45,022 nt of DNA from contig MWCJ01000021.1 of the NCBI GenBank assembly GCA_002069975.1, forward strand, positions 1 through 45,022, written 5' to 3'. This DNA comes from Bacteroidetes bacterium ADurb.Bin217. Lineage in GTDB: Bacteria > Bacteroidota > Bacteroidia > Bacteroidales > UBA1715. Position numbers and translations under genes: made by a program. A model generated the notes under the pieces. It saw only the letters and a list, made by a program, of their open reading frames with translations. It was not told the DNA's origin and did no database searches. The first letter of the stretch is position 1. Every line of letters starts with the position of its first letter. Below are positions 1 through 10,600 of this stretch, piece after piece.

Positions 1-210
1 TTAACAACTTCGACTTGAATATCAATAATTTACATGAGTAAAATAACGATTATTGATTTTAGTCGGTTAATAATGATTAATTATAGTTTTTTTAACACTT
101 GCAGAAAACATAGTATGAAATAAACAAAAACTTTAGATGATATACTTGCATAAATACGTTTAATTTTAATTCATCATAACAAAACTCAAACAAGAAATAT
201 CTGCTTTGTA

Positions 211-1215
211 TTACAAAACTCCGGCAACATATTCCAAAATTTGCTTTTGCGGCACACATTCTTTTACATCTTGCAAGCCTAATTCTTGAATTGCAGCTTC
301 TATGGTATCATTAGCCACAAGTGGTTTTTGTTGTAAAATTTCTTTTCCGGCATTATGCAATGCATCGTAAGGAACCAAACCAATTAATTCAGATCCCCGA
401 ACATTGGTACCATACTGAATAGCAAGCTTTTGAACTTCGCAGTACACTTTATATAACGATACCAACGAATAATCGGTAATATTTGTAGAAACTTGTACCA
501 CATCAAATTCCGGGATGTACCAACCTATAGCTTTAATGCCTCGTAACAATCCTTTACTAATATGTTTTTTTCCATATATATCGGTAAAATTTCCTCCCGA
601 TTCACGAATTCGTGCAGCTATATTTTTAGCTATCGACACATCTTTGGTAACTAAATTAACATTAAATGCTAATAAATAATTACGTGCACCTATTACACTT
701 ACGCCTGTTTTTGGATTAAAAGACTGTGGCCCATAATCGGGTTCCCAACCTTCTAGCAAAATTTTTTGTTTAAACCCCTCATATTCACCCGAACGTATTT
801 GTTCCAAACGAGTTCGGTGAATATACTTGGCATTGTGTTCGTAAAAGTAAATTGGCACATGCAATTCCTCACCTACTCGTTTTGCAAGTTTTTCGGCATA
901 TTGTTTTGTTTGCTCCATCGAAATTCCCTGAATAGGAATGAGCGGACACACATCTACAGCTCCAACACGAGGATGTGTACCTACATGATTTTCCATATCT
1001 ACATGCTGAATAACATACTCAAATAGAGCAAACGCAGCATCTATAACCGAATCGGGAAACCCTACAAATGTATATACAGTTCTATTAGCAGCCTTACCCG
1101 AATCTACGTGTAACAATTTAACTCCCGGCACTGCCGAAATTACTTGAGCTACACCATCTATAATCTCTTGATTATTGCCTTCGCTTATATTTGGTACACA
1201 TTCGAGCAATTCCAT
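211..1215 (-). CDS. ftcD: Glutamate formimidoyltransferase (FTCD N-terminal type)
   Basis: This enzyme moves the formimino group of N-formimino-L-glutamate to tetrahydrofolate, the last step of one histidine degradation route, in the cytoplasm. The N-terminus MELLECVPNISEG and the block HVGTHPRVGAVDVCP around residues 77-91 are family hallmarks; His81 sits where the catalytic histidine of formiminotransferases is found. At 334 residues it has only the transferase half; the cyclodeaminase domain of the bifunctional mammalian enzyme (about 540 residues) is absent, as in many bacterial versions. It starts 10 bases after the stop of the ornithine carbamoyltransferase gene on the same strand, so the two are probably co-transcribed. 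No other hut gene is in view. Family assignment is firm; the pathway role is inferred. Confidence 0.93.
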   Translation of the reverse strand: MELLECVPNISEGNNQEIIDGVAQVISAVPGVKLLHVDSGKAANRTVYTFVGFPDSVIDAAFALFEYVIQHVDMENHVGTHPRVGAVDVCPLIPIQGISMEQTKQYAEKLAKRVGEELHVPIYFYEHNAKYIHRTRLEQIRSGEYEGFKQKILLEGWEPDYGPQSFNPKTGVSVIGARNYLLAFNVNLVTKDVSIAKNIAARIRESGGNFTDIYGKKHISKGLLRGIKAIGWYIPEFDVVQVSTNITDYSLVSLYKVYCEVQKLAIQYGTNVRGSELIGLVPYDALHNAGKEILQQKPLVANDTIEAAIQELGLQDVKECVPQKQILEYVAGVL

Positions 1216-1225
1216 ACAATTGTAT

Positions 1226-2218
1226 TTATGCTAATGTAGCTACCATTATTGCTTTAATCGAATGAAGTCTGTTTTCAGCTTCATCGAATACTATAGATGC
1301 TTCCGATTCAAATACATCTTCGGTAATTTCCATAGCATCTAATCCAAATTTCTGAAACATCTCTTCGCCTACTTTTGTATCGCGATTATGAAATGCAGGT
1401 AAACAATGTAACACTTTAACATGCGGATTACCTGTTTTAGCCAAAACATTTGCATTTATTTGATACGGAAGCAATAAGCTTACACGCTCTTTCCATACTT
1501 CGGCAGGTTCCCCCATACTTACCCACACATCGGTATATAAAAAATCGACACCGGCTACGGCATCATCCACATTGTCGGTAATTACAATTTTAGCACCTGT
1601 TTGTTCTGCTATTTTTTTACATGTCGCCACTAATTCTTCGTCGGGTTGTACCGATTTTGGTGCTGCCAAACGCACATCCATTCCCATTTTTGCTGCCCCA
1701 ACCATAAGAGAATTTGCCATATTATTTCGAGCATCACCCATATAACAAAACGCAATACGATTAAGTGGTTTTGCACAATGTTCTTCCATAGTCATAAAAT
1801 CAGCAAGAATTTGTGTAGGATGAAATTCATCGGTCAAACCATTCCACACCGGAACACCGGCATATTGAGCCAATTCTTCGACCAAATGTTGACCATATCC
1901 GCGATATTCAATAGCATCGTACATTCGTCCCAATACACGTGCGGTATCTTTCATTGATTCTTTGTGACCTATTTGCGAACCCGATGGACCTAAATATGTT
2001 GTATGAGCACCTTGATCGTATGCCGCAACTTCAAACGCACAACGAGTTCGAGTACTTGTTTTTTCAAAAATTAATGCAATATTTTTACCACGTAACAATT
2101 GAGTCTCTGTTCCATTTTTTTTAGCTTTTTTGAGCGAATGTGCTAAATCTAATAAACCACGAATCTCTTCTTGACTAAAATCAAGTAATTTGAGAAAATG
2201 TTTTCCTTTGAGTTGCAT
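1226..2218 (-). CDS. argF: Ornithine carbamoyltransferase
   Basis: It catalyses carbamoyl phosphate plus ornithine to citrulline (or the reverse in arginine catabolism). The carbamoyl-phosphate motif STRTR is at residues 55-59, HPTQ at 133-136, the ornithine loop with SMG at 234-236, and HCLP at 271-274. Length (330 residues) fits the family. The HPTQ and SMG signatures fit true ornithine substrate rather than the N-acetyl or N-succinyl ornithine variants found in some Bacteroidota. Whether it is anabolic (argF) or catabolic (arcB) cannot be decided from sequence; the neighbour is a histidine catabolic gene rather than arg genes, which leaves arcB possible. It is first in a two-gene minus-strand unit with a plausible promoter just upstream. 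Confidence 0.93.
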   Translation of the reverse strand: MQLKGKHFLKLLDFSQEEIRGLLDLAHSLKKAKKNGTETQLLRGKNIALIFEKTSTRTRCAFEVAAYDQGAHTTYLGPSGSQIGHKESMKDTARVLGRMYDAIEYRGYGQHLVEELAQYAGVPVWNGLTDEFHPTQILADFMTMEEHCAKPLNRIAFCYMGDARNNMANSLMVGAAKMGMDVRLAAPKSVQPDEELVATCKKIAEQTGAKIVITDNVDDAVAGVDFLYTDVWVSMGEPAEVWKERVSLLLPYQINANVLAKTGNPHVKVLHCLPAFHNRDTKVGEEMFQKFGLDAMEITEDVFESEASIVFDEAENRLHSIKAIMVATLA

Positions 2219-2253
2219 TGAAATAGTATTTAAATTTTAGTATTTTATTTTCA

Positions 2254-2284
2254 CAAACTTACTGTAATTTGATTAGATTACATA
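2254..2284 (-). promoter_or_regulatory. Candidate Bacteroidota promoter for the OTC-formimidoyltransferase unit
   Basis: Read on the minus strand, TAAGTTTG (2261-2254) matches the TAnnTTTG -7 element, and TATG at 2284-2281 is a one-mismatch TTTG -33 element 19 bases away. Transcription would start about 30 bases before the start codon. Confidence 0.45.
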
Positions 2285-2367
2285 GAATATAGAAAAAAAT
2301 TAATCTGCGATATACATATTTTTTGTATATTAGCAAATTAAAATTATTCACTAAAATTGATAGCAAA

Positions 2368-2850
2368 ATGAAACAACGACGTATTACAACCATATGTACA
2401 CTTTGGTGTATTGGTATACTGGCAGTAAGTTTACAATCATGTCAAAACAATTCAATATTTACCGAATATGCAAAAACCGAAAATTTAGAATGGCTATCAT
2501 CTGACGCAAAAACATTTACATTTGAAAATACTGATGATTCTACCAACGTAGACCTACTCGTTGCATTTCGCTATGCACAAGGATTCCAATTTAATGCTAT
2601 GCAAATGAATCTTATAGAAAAAACTCCTGTAGGCAATTTCACATACCCGGTTTCTATTCAAATTCGCGACAGCAAAGGAGCATATATTGGCGAAGGAAGT
2701 GGTGATATATGGGATATAGAAATACCTATAAAACAAAATGTAAAATTAGCAAAAGGAACCTATACATTTATTATAAATCATACCATGCCGGTAAGTAAAG
2801 TTCATATGGTAATGGAAGTAGGTTGTAAAATTGTTAAAAGCAAACGTTGA
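2368..2850 (+). CDS. gldH: GldH-like gliding motility lipoprotein
   Basis: A 160-residue lipoprotein. The reading frame extends upstream to 2323, but the start at 2368 gives a proper signal peptide (MKQRR, then a hydrophobic stretch) ending in the lipobox LQSC, so I chose it. The mature part carries the pattern seen in GldH proteins: an FTEY segment after the cysteine, an aromatic position, then VDLLVAFRYAQGF, a QIRD strand and a GDIWD turn. GldH is an outer-membrane-linked lipoprotein needed for gliding and type IX secretion in Flavobacterium; non-gliding Bacteroidota also carry it. The T9SS sorting domain on the esterase at 7682-10840 shows that this secretion system is used here. Identification is by pattern only and moderately sure. 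Confidence 0.6.
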   Translation: MKQRRITTICTLWCIGILAVSLQSCQNNSIFTEYAKTENLEWLSSDAKTFTFENTDDSTNVDLLVAFRYAQGFQFNAMQMNLIEKTPVGNFTYPVSIQIRDSKGAYIGEGSGDIWDIEIPIKQNVKLAKGTYTFIINHTMPVSKVHMVMEVGCKIVKSKR

Positions 2851-3188
2851 GATTGAAGATTGAAGATTACAGATTGAAGATTGACATAGAATATTATACT
2901 GTAGAGGCAATCCCTTGTGGTTGCCCTTAAATCAATATACAACCCCTTGTGGATATATAAGGGTTATAAAATATGAGATATGAATGATTACCATGAAAAC
3001 CGTATACCCCATACCCCACAAAAAATATCAAACCTTTCAGACACTCAGACACTCAGACATTAAGACATTACATCATTGTTAACAAATGGTTTATAAAAAA
3101 ACAATTTTCCCCAAAAACTTTAATACGCACTCCAACAGCAACTTACAAATCACACCAATACATTTTAATTTTATTTACAGTAACAGTA
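2851..3188. repeat. Repeat-rich intergenic region
   Basis: No gene is seen between the GldH-like gene and the next promoter. It opens with GATTGAA words repeated several times (2850-2885). A 21-base element at 2906-2926 (GGCAATCCCTTGTGG...) recurs inverted at 19177-19197 with one difference. Further on are ATACCCC words (about 3003-3016) and CAGACACT/AGACATT words (about 3037-3070) that recur at 18705-18735, 18870-18900, 19030-19090 and 30350-30375. Confidence 0.6.
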
Positions 3189-3219
3189 TTTGTTAGTATC
3201 GAGAATTTTTGTACGTTTG
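3189..3219 (+). promoter_or_regulatory. Bacteroidota-type promoter
   Basis: TTTG at 3189-3192 and TACGTTTG at 3212-3219 are separated by 19 bases, an exact match to the Bacteroides consensus TTTG-N19-21-TAnnTTTG. It would give a leader of about 35 bases to the start at 3258. Confidence 0.75.
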
Positions 3220-3257
3220 TTACTTTCACGAAAAATAATATTTTACAAGCGATATAT

Positions 3258-5678
3258 ATGAAAATTAAGATTTTAGCTCTGGTATTATCAATACAATTCG
3301 GTGTTTCTGTTGCGTATTCGCAATCTAAAGATTATAGAAGTGCGGCACGTGTTGAATCATTTGTAAAAGAAGTGTTTCCCGAGGCATTTGACGAAATGTT
3401 ACTACGCGATGCTTGCTTATATTACATAAACAAAGAATTAGCTAAAAATAATACACGCATTTTACTGCCAAACGAAACACTTCAGTCTGTTTCGCAACAA
3501 TTCGCTATGTACATGAGCGATGTTGATGATACACGAGCTACATATGCTCCAAAAAAATATCAATTACAACAACGATTAATAGATGCAGGTGCAGGAATTC
3601 ATCAAGCCGATGAAGTTACCATTAAAACATTAGTTGCAAAAGGAAAAACATTGCTTACTTACGATGAAGTAGCTCAAGAAGTTGTTTTTCAATTTTTTAA
3701 ACGAAAATCTGCAGATGTTTTAAACCACCCAAAATATGTATTTGCAGGAATTGGTTGCAAATTAGATAAATCCGGCAAAAAAGTATTTGTTGCAGTAAGT
3801 GTTGGCAACTACAACTTGCTGAGCATGGACAAAAAAGCAATTAAAGAAACCGGATTACCTATAAATTCGGCTCAATATGGATTAGAAGGCTACGAAACAA
3901 GAACATGTAAACCGTGTGAACGATTTCAAAACATTAGTCAATTGCAAGAAGGACTAACTGTTGAAAATGGTGAAATATTTTTTGCTACATCTGATTATAA
4001 AGCTTTACGAAAAATTTTAAAATACCCTAAAGACGGTTTAGCTGTTGACATTGTTCTCGAGAATCAATATCCATGTAAAGGTCAGACTATAATTAACAAA
4101 CAGTTGCAATCAAAAGGAACACTTACCAAACCTGTGTACTTTAGTAATTTCGAAAAATTAAATTTAGAAACCGGACGAAATGCTTCTACGAAACTAAAAA
4201 TTAAATTAGGTGTTTTACCCGAAGACATCAAAGATTACGAATTAAACCTCGTTATAATTAAAGACAAACGAGTTTGCAAAAATATTTTCCCTGCCTATAC
4301 CAAACAATTTGAAACAGCAGAAAAACCAGAATTAATGCCATTTCCCGATACTGTAACTAAATACAATACATATATTTACAAACCGAAATACGAAATTGAC
4401 ACTATTACATTTATAATTCCTTTTGAAGTAGGACGGTCAACATACAAAAAAGAAGATATTCAAGCTTTTATTGATTCATTGAAACAACCTTCGTTTCGCC
4501 CATTAAACATAACTATTACCGCATATTCATCAATTGACGGTACGGCAGAAAATAATATGAAATTGCGAGGCGACCGTATATCGAGTATCCTTAATGCACT
4601 CAATCAATACACAAACAATTCTGCCCCTATTACAACTCTCAGTCAAGAATCGTGGGATATGTTTTACAAAGATGTAGTAGGTACCGAATATCAATTCTTG
4701 CGAACCAAAACAAAAGAAGAAATTCTAGCATACATAAAACAAGGCGACAACATGAAACTCATGGAGCCTATTTTGAAAAAACACAGATTTGCCGAAATTA
4801 AAATTCGTGCAGAATATGATATTTCTACACCTCAAAAAGAACAAGAATATGTGTTGTATGCATTTCACAAAGCACTTAAAAACTTTGATGATGTTCAAGC
4901 ATTAGCTATACAAAAATTCATAATGCAACAAGTGTTAGCTAACAGATATTCTCGATTAACAATAGACAAAATGATAATTCCCGATAAAGCAGCATATTCG
5001 GGATTGCAAATGAATAAAATTTGGTTGCACTATACTGCACGCCGAATGCCTATTGATTTAGATTTTCTTAAAGAAATGAAACGTCTCATGGCTTTAGATA
5101 TGGAAAACATGTACATAAAACGCAATTGGATATATGCTCGCCTTATGCTCGAAACTATTGACAATGAATTTTATGTAAGCGATATGCAAAAAGAAATAGA
5201 TGCGTTATTAATATCGTCTTTACCAAAATATGCAGTAGATCCTATTAATTTGGAATTACAAATAAAATCGTTAAAATCGTTAAACAAAACCTTTAAAGTA
5301 TCTGACGAAGAAGTATTTGTAGATGCAGCATTTACTCGTATTAAAGACATTATTCAAATAGATAAAACAGACTGGAAAGGTGCTATGAATTTAGCAAGTA
5401 TATTTATAGAAATGAACGATTACGAATATCCATTAAGCCTTATGGCTCCTATGGTAAATAATCCTTCGGTAAACGAAGATTTTATATTTACGTTTTTAGC
5501 TATGTGTACGCATACCGACTATATGCATCATACAAAAGCATTTATGGATGCGGTAAACAGAGCTACCAATATGAATAAATACCGTTTTTGCGAATTACTT
5601 GATTCCGGTAAAATGACGTTTCAACTGTTAGAAAACCCTGAGTTTAAAAAAGAATATTGCACCATGTGTAATAAGTAA
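3258..5678 (+). CDS. Secreted protein with CAP-like and OmpA-like domains
   Basis: An 806-residue exported protein with a Sec signal peptide (residues 1 to about 21, ending AYSQ). Residues about 47-185 look like a divergent CAP/SCP domain: the segment DVLNHPKYVFAGIGCKL followed by a VFVAVSVGNY strand resembles the C-terminal half of that fold, though the usual metal-binding histidines are not evident. Residues 381 to about 450 carry an OmpA/MotB-like peptidoglycan-binding pattern (TITFIIPFEVGRSTY, then ITITAYSSIDGTAENNMKLR and GDRISSIL), with an extended tail before the final strand AEIKIRAEYD near 520. The remaining 280 residues are helical and unrecognised. It precedes an FtsB/DivIC-like gene by 12 bases, which may suggest a cell-envelope role. 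A perfect promoter lies upstream. Function is not known; domain calls are tentative. Confidence 0.6.
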   Translation: MKIKILALVLSIQFGVSVAYSQSKDYRSAARVESFVKEVFPEAFDEMLLRDACLYYINKELAKNNTRILLPNETLQSVSQQFAMYMSDVDDTRATYAPKKYQLQQRLIDAGAGIHQADEVTIKTLVAKGKTLLTYDEVAQEVVFQFFKRKSADVLNHPKYVFAGIGCKLDKSGKKVFVAVSVGNYNLLSMDKKAIKETGLPINSAQYGLEGYETRTCKPCERFQNISQLQEGLTVENGEIFFATSDYKALRKILKYPKDGLAVDIVLENQYPCKGQTIINKQLQSKGTLTKPVYFSNFEKLNLETGRNASTKLKIKLGVLPEDIKDYELNLVIIKDKRVCKNIFPAYTKQFETAEKPELMPFPDTVTKYNTYIYKPKYEIDTITFIIPFEVGRSTYKKEDIQAFIDSLKQPSFRPLNITITAYSSIDGTAENNMKLRGDRISSILNALNQYTNNSAPITTLSQESWDMFYKDVVGTEYQFLRTKTKEEILAYIKQGDNMKLMEPILKKHRFAEIKIRAEYDISTPQKEQEYVLYAFHKALKNFDDVQALAIQKFIMQQVLANRYSRLTIDKMIIPDKAAYSGLQMNKIWLHYTARRMPIDLDFLKEMKRLMALDMENMYIKRNWIYARLMLETIDNEFYVSDMQKEIDALLISSLPKYAVDPINLELQIKSLKSLNKTFKVSDEEVFVDAAFTRIKDIIQIDKTDWKGAMNLASIFIEMNDYEYPLSLMAPMVNNPSVNEDFIFTFLAMCTHTDYMHHTKAFMDAVNRATNMNKYRFCELLDSGKMTFQLLENPEFKKEYCTMCNK

Positions 5679-5690
5679 ACATAGATTGGA

Positions 5691-5978
5691 ATGAACGGAA
5701 CACGTATTTTACAATTCATTAAAAATCGATATTTTATTACATTATTTGTGTTTTTAGTGTGGCTTATATTTATTGACCACAACAATTTGGTAGACAGACA
5801 AAAAATGTATAAAGAGCACCAAAAATTGCAAGAAACCAAACGCGAGTACAAACAAAAAATTAAAGAAACTCGCAATGCTGCAAAGGCAATGGACAATAAA
5901 GATTATTTGGAAAAAATTGCTCGCGAAAAATATTTAATGAAAAAAGAAAAAGAAGATATATACATTGTTACAGAATAA
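5691..5978 (+). CDS. FtsB/DivIC-like septum formation initiator
   Basis: A 95-residue bitopic membrane protein. Residues about 13-30 form one transmembrane helix (YFITLFVFLVWLIFI), followed by a lysine- and glutamate-rich coiled coil (about 35-70) and the family's typical C-terminal segment DYLEKIAREKYLMKKEKEDIY. FtsB/DivIC proteins join FtsL and FtsQ in the division complex at the septum. Length and architecture fit well. It sits 12 bases after the CAP/OmpA-like gene and directly before the flavin reductase-like gene, so the three are probably one transcript. Confidence 0.88.
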   Translation: MNGTRILQFIKNRYFITLFVFLVWLIFIDHNNLVDRQKMYKEHQKLQETKREYKQKIKETRNAAKAMDNKDYLEKIAREKYLMKKEKEDIYIVTE

Positions 5979-5979
5979 T

Positions 5980-6483
5980 ATGCTTTTTACAAACATTGCT
6001 CCCGAACAAATTACCGACAATACATTTAAACTTATTGGCAACGATTGGATGCTTGTAACCGGAGGAACAAAACATTCTCACAATTGCATGACAGCAAGCT
6101 GGGGTGGTTTTGGTATTTTATGGCACAAACCGGTTGTGTTTGTATTTATTCGTCCACAACGATATACAAATGAATTTGTAGAAAAACATCCGTATATAAG
6201 TCTCAGTTTTTTCGACGAATCATACCGACCGCAAATGCAATTGTGTGGAACAAAAAGCGGACGTACTATTGATAAAGCTGCGGCGTGTAATTTTTCAATA
6301 TTTGAAACTCAACACAAAGCTATTGCATACCAAGAAGCACGATTGGTGTTAGAATGTAAAATTCTGTATACTCAACAGCTTCAGCAAGATTGTTTTATAG
6401 ATACATCTCACGTGCATCATTATGCTGCAGGCGACTTTCATATACAGTATATCGCTGAAATCACCGAGTGTTTGATCCGATAA
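5980..6483 (+). CDS. Flavin reductase-like FMN-binding protein
   Basis: A 167-residue protein of the flavin reductase-like split-barrel family. The N-terminus FTNIAPEQITDNTFKLIGND leads into WMLVTGG, then MTASWGGFGILWHKP and VFIRPQRYT, the usual FMN-binding core; LSFF and CGTKSGR follow. The frame is open from a TTG at 5965 that overlaps the preceding gene, but the ATG at 5980, one base after that gene's stop, gives the usual family N-terminus. These proteins reduce flavin with NAD(P)H or supply reduced flavin to partner enzymes; the substrate here is unknown. Confidence 0.85.
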   Translation: MLFTNIAPEQITDNTFKLIGNDWMLVTGGTKHSHNCMTASWGGFGILWHKPVVFVFIRPQRYTNEFVEKHPYISLSFFDESYRPQMQLCGTKSGRTIDKAAACNFSIFETQHKAIAYQEARLVLECKILYTQQLQQDCFIDTSHVHHYAAGDFHIQYIAEITECLIR

Positions 6484-6590
6484 ATAGAGGCTTGAAAGCT
6501 TGTTTGGCAAGTAATTCTATAAAAAATTTAATCATAAAAAAGTATGAGTATATTCGATATTTGAATATATGAAAACACAAAATAGTTACT

Positions 6591-6598
6591 TATATTTG
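6591..6598 (+). promoter_or_regulatory. Candidate -7 promoter element for malate dehydrogenase
   Basis: TATATTTG is an exact TAnnTTTG element about 43 bases before the start codon. The nearest TTTG upstream (6560-6563) is 27 bases away, longer than the usual 19-21, so the -33 element is unclear. Confidence 0.5.
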
Positions 6599-6640
6599 TT
6601 ACGATATAAAAAAATATAAAAATCATAAAATTGTAAACAT

Positions 6641-7579
6641 ATGAAAATAACAGTAGTTGGGGCAGGAAACGTAGGAGCAACATGTGCAAATGTAATGGCT
6701 CAAAAAGAATTAGCAAGTGAAATAGTGTTACTTGACATTAAAGAAGGCTTTGCAGAAGGTAAAGCTATGGACATAATGCAAACAGCAGCATTATTAGATT
6801 TCGACACACGTGTTATAGGTGTAACGGGCGATTACAGCAAAACAGCAGGGTCTGATGTAGTTGTTGTAACTTCTGGAATTCCTCGTAAACCGGGAATGAC
6901 TCGCGAAGATTTAATAGGTACCAATGCGGGCATTGTAAACGATGTAGCTCAAAGTATTTTAAAATATTCTCCCAATGCTATTATAGTAGTTATTAGTAAC
7001 CCTATGGATACTATGACATACCTTACTCTTAAAAAAACAGGCTTACCTAAAAATCGTGTTATAGGTATGGGCGGTATACTTGACAGTTCTCGTTTCAAAT
7101 TTTATTTAAGCGACGCTTTAGGTGCTCAAGCTACCGATATAGAAGGTACTGTAATTGGTGGACACGGTGACACTACGATGATTCCTCTTACTCGTTTGGC
7201 TACATACAATGGTGTACCTGCAAGTTCAATTTTAAGTGCCGATGCTTTACAAAAAGTTGCTGCCGATACTATGGTAGGTGGTGCTACTTGTACTAAATTA
7301 TTAGGTACTTCAGCTTGGATAGCTCCAGGTGCTGCAGGTGCTGCGTTAGTTGAATCAATTGTACGCGACCAAAAGAAAATTTTCCCTTGTTGTGTTGCTC
7401 TTGATGGCGAATACGGACAAAAAGATATTTGTATTGGTGTACCTGTTGTAATTGGTAAAAACGGTGTTGAAAAAATTGTAGATTACAAATTAAACGCTGA
7501 CGAACAAGCTGCTTTTGCAAAAAGTGCAGACGCTGTTCGAAATATGAACGATGTTTTAAAAGAATTGAATATATTATAA
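6641..7579 (+). CDS. mdh: Malate dehydrogenase (LDH-like type)
   Basis: NAD-dependent oxidation of malate to oxaloacetate. The Rossmann motif VVGAGNVGA is at residues 5-13; Asp32 at the end of the second strand favours NAD over NADP. Substrate arginines are Arg82 and Arg88 (IPRKPGMTRED) and Arg151, with the catalytic His175 in GGHGDTT. Arg82, where lactate dehydrogenases have Gln, points to malate. Length (312) is usual for this bacterial group. It stands alone, with its own -7 element upstream and a strong terminator 22 bases downstream. Confidence 0.97.
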   Translation: MKITVVGAGNVGATCANVMAQKELASEIVLLDIKEGFAEGKAMDIMQTAALLDFDTRVIGVTGDYSKTAGSDVVVVTSGIPRKPGMTREDLIGTNAGIVNDVAQSILKYSPNAIIVVISNPMDTMTYLTLKKTGLPKNRVIGMGGILDSSRFKFYLSDALGAQATDIEGTVIGGHGDTTMIPLTRLATYNGVPASSILSADALQKVAADTMVGGATCTKLLGTSAWIAPGAAGAALVESIVRDQKKIFPCCVALDGEYGQKDICIGVPVVIGKNGVEKIVDYKLNADEQAAFAKSADAVRNMNDVLKELNIL

Positions 7580-7601
7580 TTTGTATTCCTAAAAAACACT
7601 T

Positions 7602-7633
7602 AAAAGGCTGTCTTCTACAAGACAGCCTTTTTT
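7602..7633. terminator. Bidirectional rho-independent terminator
   Basis: A perfect 10-bp stem (AGGCTGTCTT at 7605-7614 with AAGACAGCCT at 7619-7628) with loop CTAC is flanked by A-run and T-run, so it can end transcripts from both the malate dehydrogenase gene (+) and the convergent esterase gene (-). Confidence 0.93.
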
Positions 7634-7681
7634 ATTTACCTGCTATGCAACAAAGGAAATTCCCCTCCTCCATTTACTTTC

Positions 7682-10600
7682 TTATAATTTAATAATTTTG
7701 TGCAACACTCCACCATCTATTTGAATAAAATATACGCCGGAAGTATACTCAGACATATCAATTGTTGTTGAACGAGCAGAATGTATACCTATTTCTGAGG
7801 TAACTTTTCCGGAATTTGAAAATATGGTAATTTTTTTTGTTTCAATATCATGATGAATGGTTACGGTTGACGTGATAGGATTAGGAAATAATTCTAACGA
7901 CACTTGTGACATAGGTACAATATTCGTTTTATCCACAATACTATAAATTCTTTGGAATCGTTCGGTATTGCCGCTATTATCGGTTATTACAAATCGTGCA
8001 TAGGTCTGTCCTACCGCAAATTCATCACTTGAAAATGAAATCGTATACCTATACTCTCCTACATACTCTAAAGGTAAATATTGCACCCCCTGTATAGTCT
8101 TAAATTCTCCTACAATCGATTCTATACTCATATCGTCCGACGCAGTTATTGTAAAAGTAATAGTTTGCGGAGTTTGCGAAATACTCGAACTCTGCACCGA
8201 TATACCATGTATAATATGCACCCCAACGGTTTGTTTGTGTATATTTCCGGCATTGTCTACAACGGTAACATATATCCGTTTATAGCCTAATTCCATTCCT
8301 TCGGCAATAGCACAATATTCGGTATAGGTATGGGCTGTAGCACTTTCGGGTACTGTAACTATACCACCTTGAACTTCTGTAAAATCGAACTCGACCGATG
8401 CTATTCCTTCGGTACTTGTAGCAACAGCAGTACATTGCATTTGGTGTGAACTTGAATTAGAATATTCTGTAGCCGAAAGTTGCACATCAACCCTGATAGG
8501 CGACACACTTAATTCTATAGTTCCGGCATCGGGAATAGCTTTAAACATTATAGTATCGTTGTACACAGAATCAATAGGAACAAACTGAGCGTTCTGTTTT
8601 ACACAGTTATATGGCACGCCGTTCATAGGTAACACAATAGTCAAAGGCACATTATACAATTGATTGTTTGACAAAGTATCGTGCAAATCTATAATCCATG
8701 TACCGGTTTGTGGAGCTTGTATTTGTGTAATAGAAGCTGCACGTGCCTCACGATGATATGTTATAATATCGGAATATGTACCAACCCACACTTTCCGTGC
8801 ATACGCCTGAATAGTATCGAGTTGATATTGGAATTCAGCATGGGGAACAGCAGCGTAGTTATTATCAACTACAGTTGGACTAGTAACACTATGATATAAA
8901 AACGTAAGCATACCACCACTGTTTACCACAGAATTGACTTCTCTCCCAAAATTTTGAATAGAGGTAGTAGTACCAAGTGAGTATACTTTGGTATTATAAT
9001 AATCATTTTCATTTGTTGCGAAATTGTAGGTATAATTAGAAATTCCACCCACACCACGAGCCGCAACATAGTTCATTGATTTTAAATAATTAATTATTTC
9101 AATATTAAACGTACCAAACGGATATGCAAACGTGCGAACAGTTTGATTGGTTATATGAGAATTTATATCACTATCGGGATTTTTAATTTCATCATCTAAC
9201 TCATCTATTGCAATTTTCGTTAAATCGGGATGCGTTTTTGTGTGATTCGCTATTTCATTGCCCAAATTGGCAGCTTCTTGAATGCTTGTCCAATTAGAAA
9301 TAGAATTGGTAAAAATATTAAATGTACCAACCATACCTCGTTTTTGTAATTCGGGAACCACAATAGCCGGATGACCGGGCGACCAATCATCGAATGTTAA
9401 TGCTATAGCTGCTCGTTTATTGTCTCGCCATTTACACACTTCGCCCACCGAAATTTCATGGTTTGTAAGTACAACATCGTCATGATACCGACACCCTGCA
9501 CTATCGCGAACAACCACATACTGTCCTGCAGCACCTACGGTATCGGTTATGGTAATACTCGTTCCGGTTTCGCCTGCCAAAACTCCCCCATTTTTATACC
9601 AAGTATACGTAACATTATCAAGCAATTGCGATTGCGACGACAGTATAATAGGAGTTTGTTCGTAGTATATATTTATAGTTTCACCTAAATTAACCGAAGC
9701 TTTACAGTCATTCCAAGAAATATTTGTTTCAATAAAATTTGTAAGTTTTGTTGCCATTTGTTCCTGTGTCTTTTTTGTTGGATGCCAGTCTTCGCCATAA
9801 GGAGATGATTGTGGATCAAGTTTAAGATAATATACTTTAGCATCACCTTGACTATTACAATACTGAGCAACCGACGACACATAGTTTTGTATGCGAGTCC
9901 AATGCTTACCACCTACAGGATAATAATCGCTCATCATAGTTCCTACACAGCACACAAACGATGCATTTGGATAATATGCACGTAGTTTTTGAATAAACAC
10001 AATATATGTTTCAACAAATTGAGTAGAATCTACTTTATAAGTTGCAGACGAAACTTCGGCAGAAAAATCGTTGGTTCCCAAATTTATAACAACCACATCG
10101 GGAATATAATCGTAATGATTCCAAACCGGTGTTGGACTATCGGCAATTATGTTATCGTAAATAAGTGGTAGTGTTCCTGTTTTCGAACCTGTATTATTTT
10201 GCATCAATCCCCTACCCGAATAAGCAACACAAGAATATTGAGCATTCAAATTACGAGCAGTAATTGCACCCCACGCCATATAATTATTTTCGTTGGCAGA
10301 AGTAAAATGATACTTATCGGGGCTTGTGGTAGACACTTCGTTGCCATACCCACATGTTATAGAATTACCAATAAACTCAATTTTACGAGTTGGCAATGCA
10401 GCCGGAGCTATGGATTGTGAACCTTCGGGTAATGTAAAGCCTAAAAACTCAATTTTTCCGACATTCGATTCGGTGCGTTTAAACACCTCTACAGTATGAT
10501 TCCCTTGTTGCAAATTGGTGGCAAGCACATATTCTGTCTGATTTCTATACAATTGCATAACAGTAGGTTCGCCACCATCAATTATAACCGAAACATAATT

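Noticed and set aside
766..1026. Plus-strand open frame of 86 codons
   Set aside because: Lies entirely inside the formimidoyltransferase gene on the other strand and shows no domain pattern; a shadow frame. The same holds for the other frames inside the large genes, for example 12201-12446, 15160-15546, 31811-32293 and 44402-44722.
2310..2330. Short inverted repeat ATATACA/TGTATAT before the GldH-like gene
   Set aside because: Seven AT-only base pairs are expected often in DNA this AT-rich.
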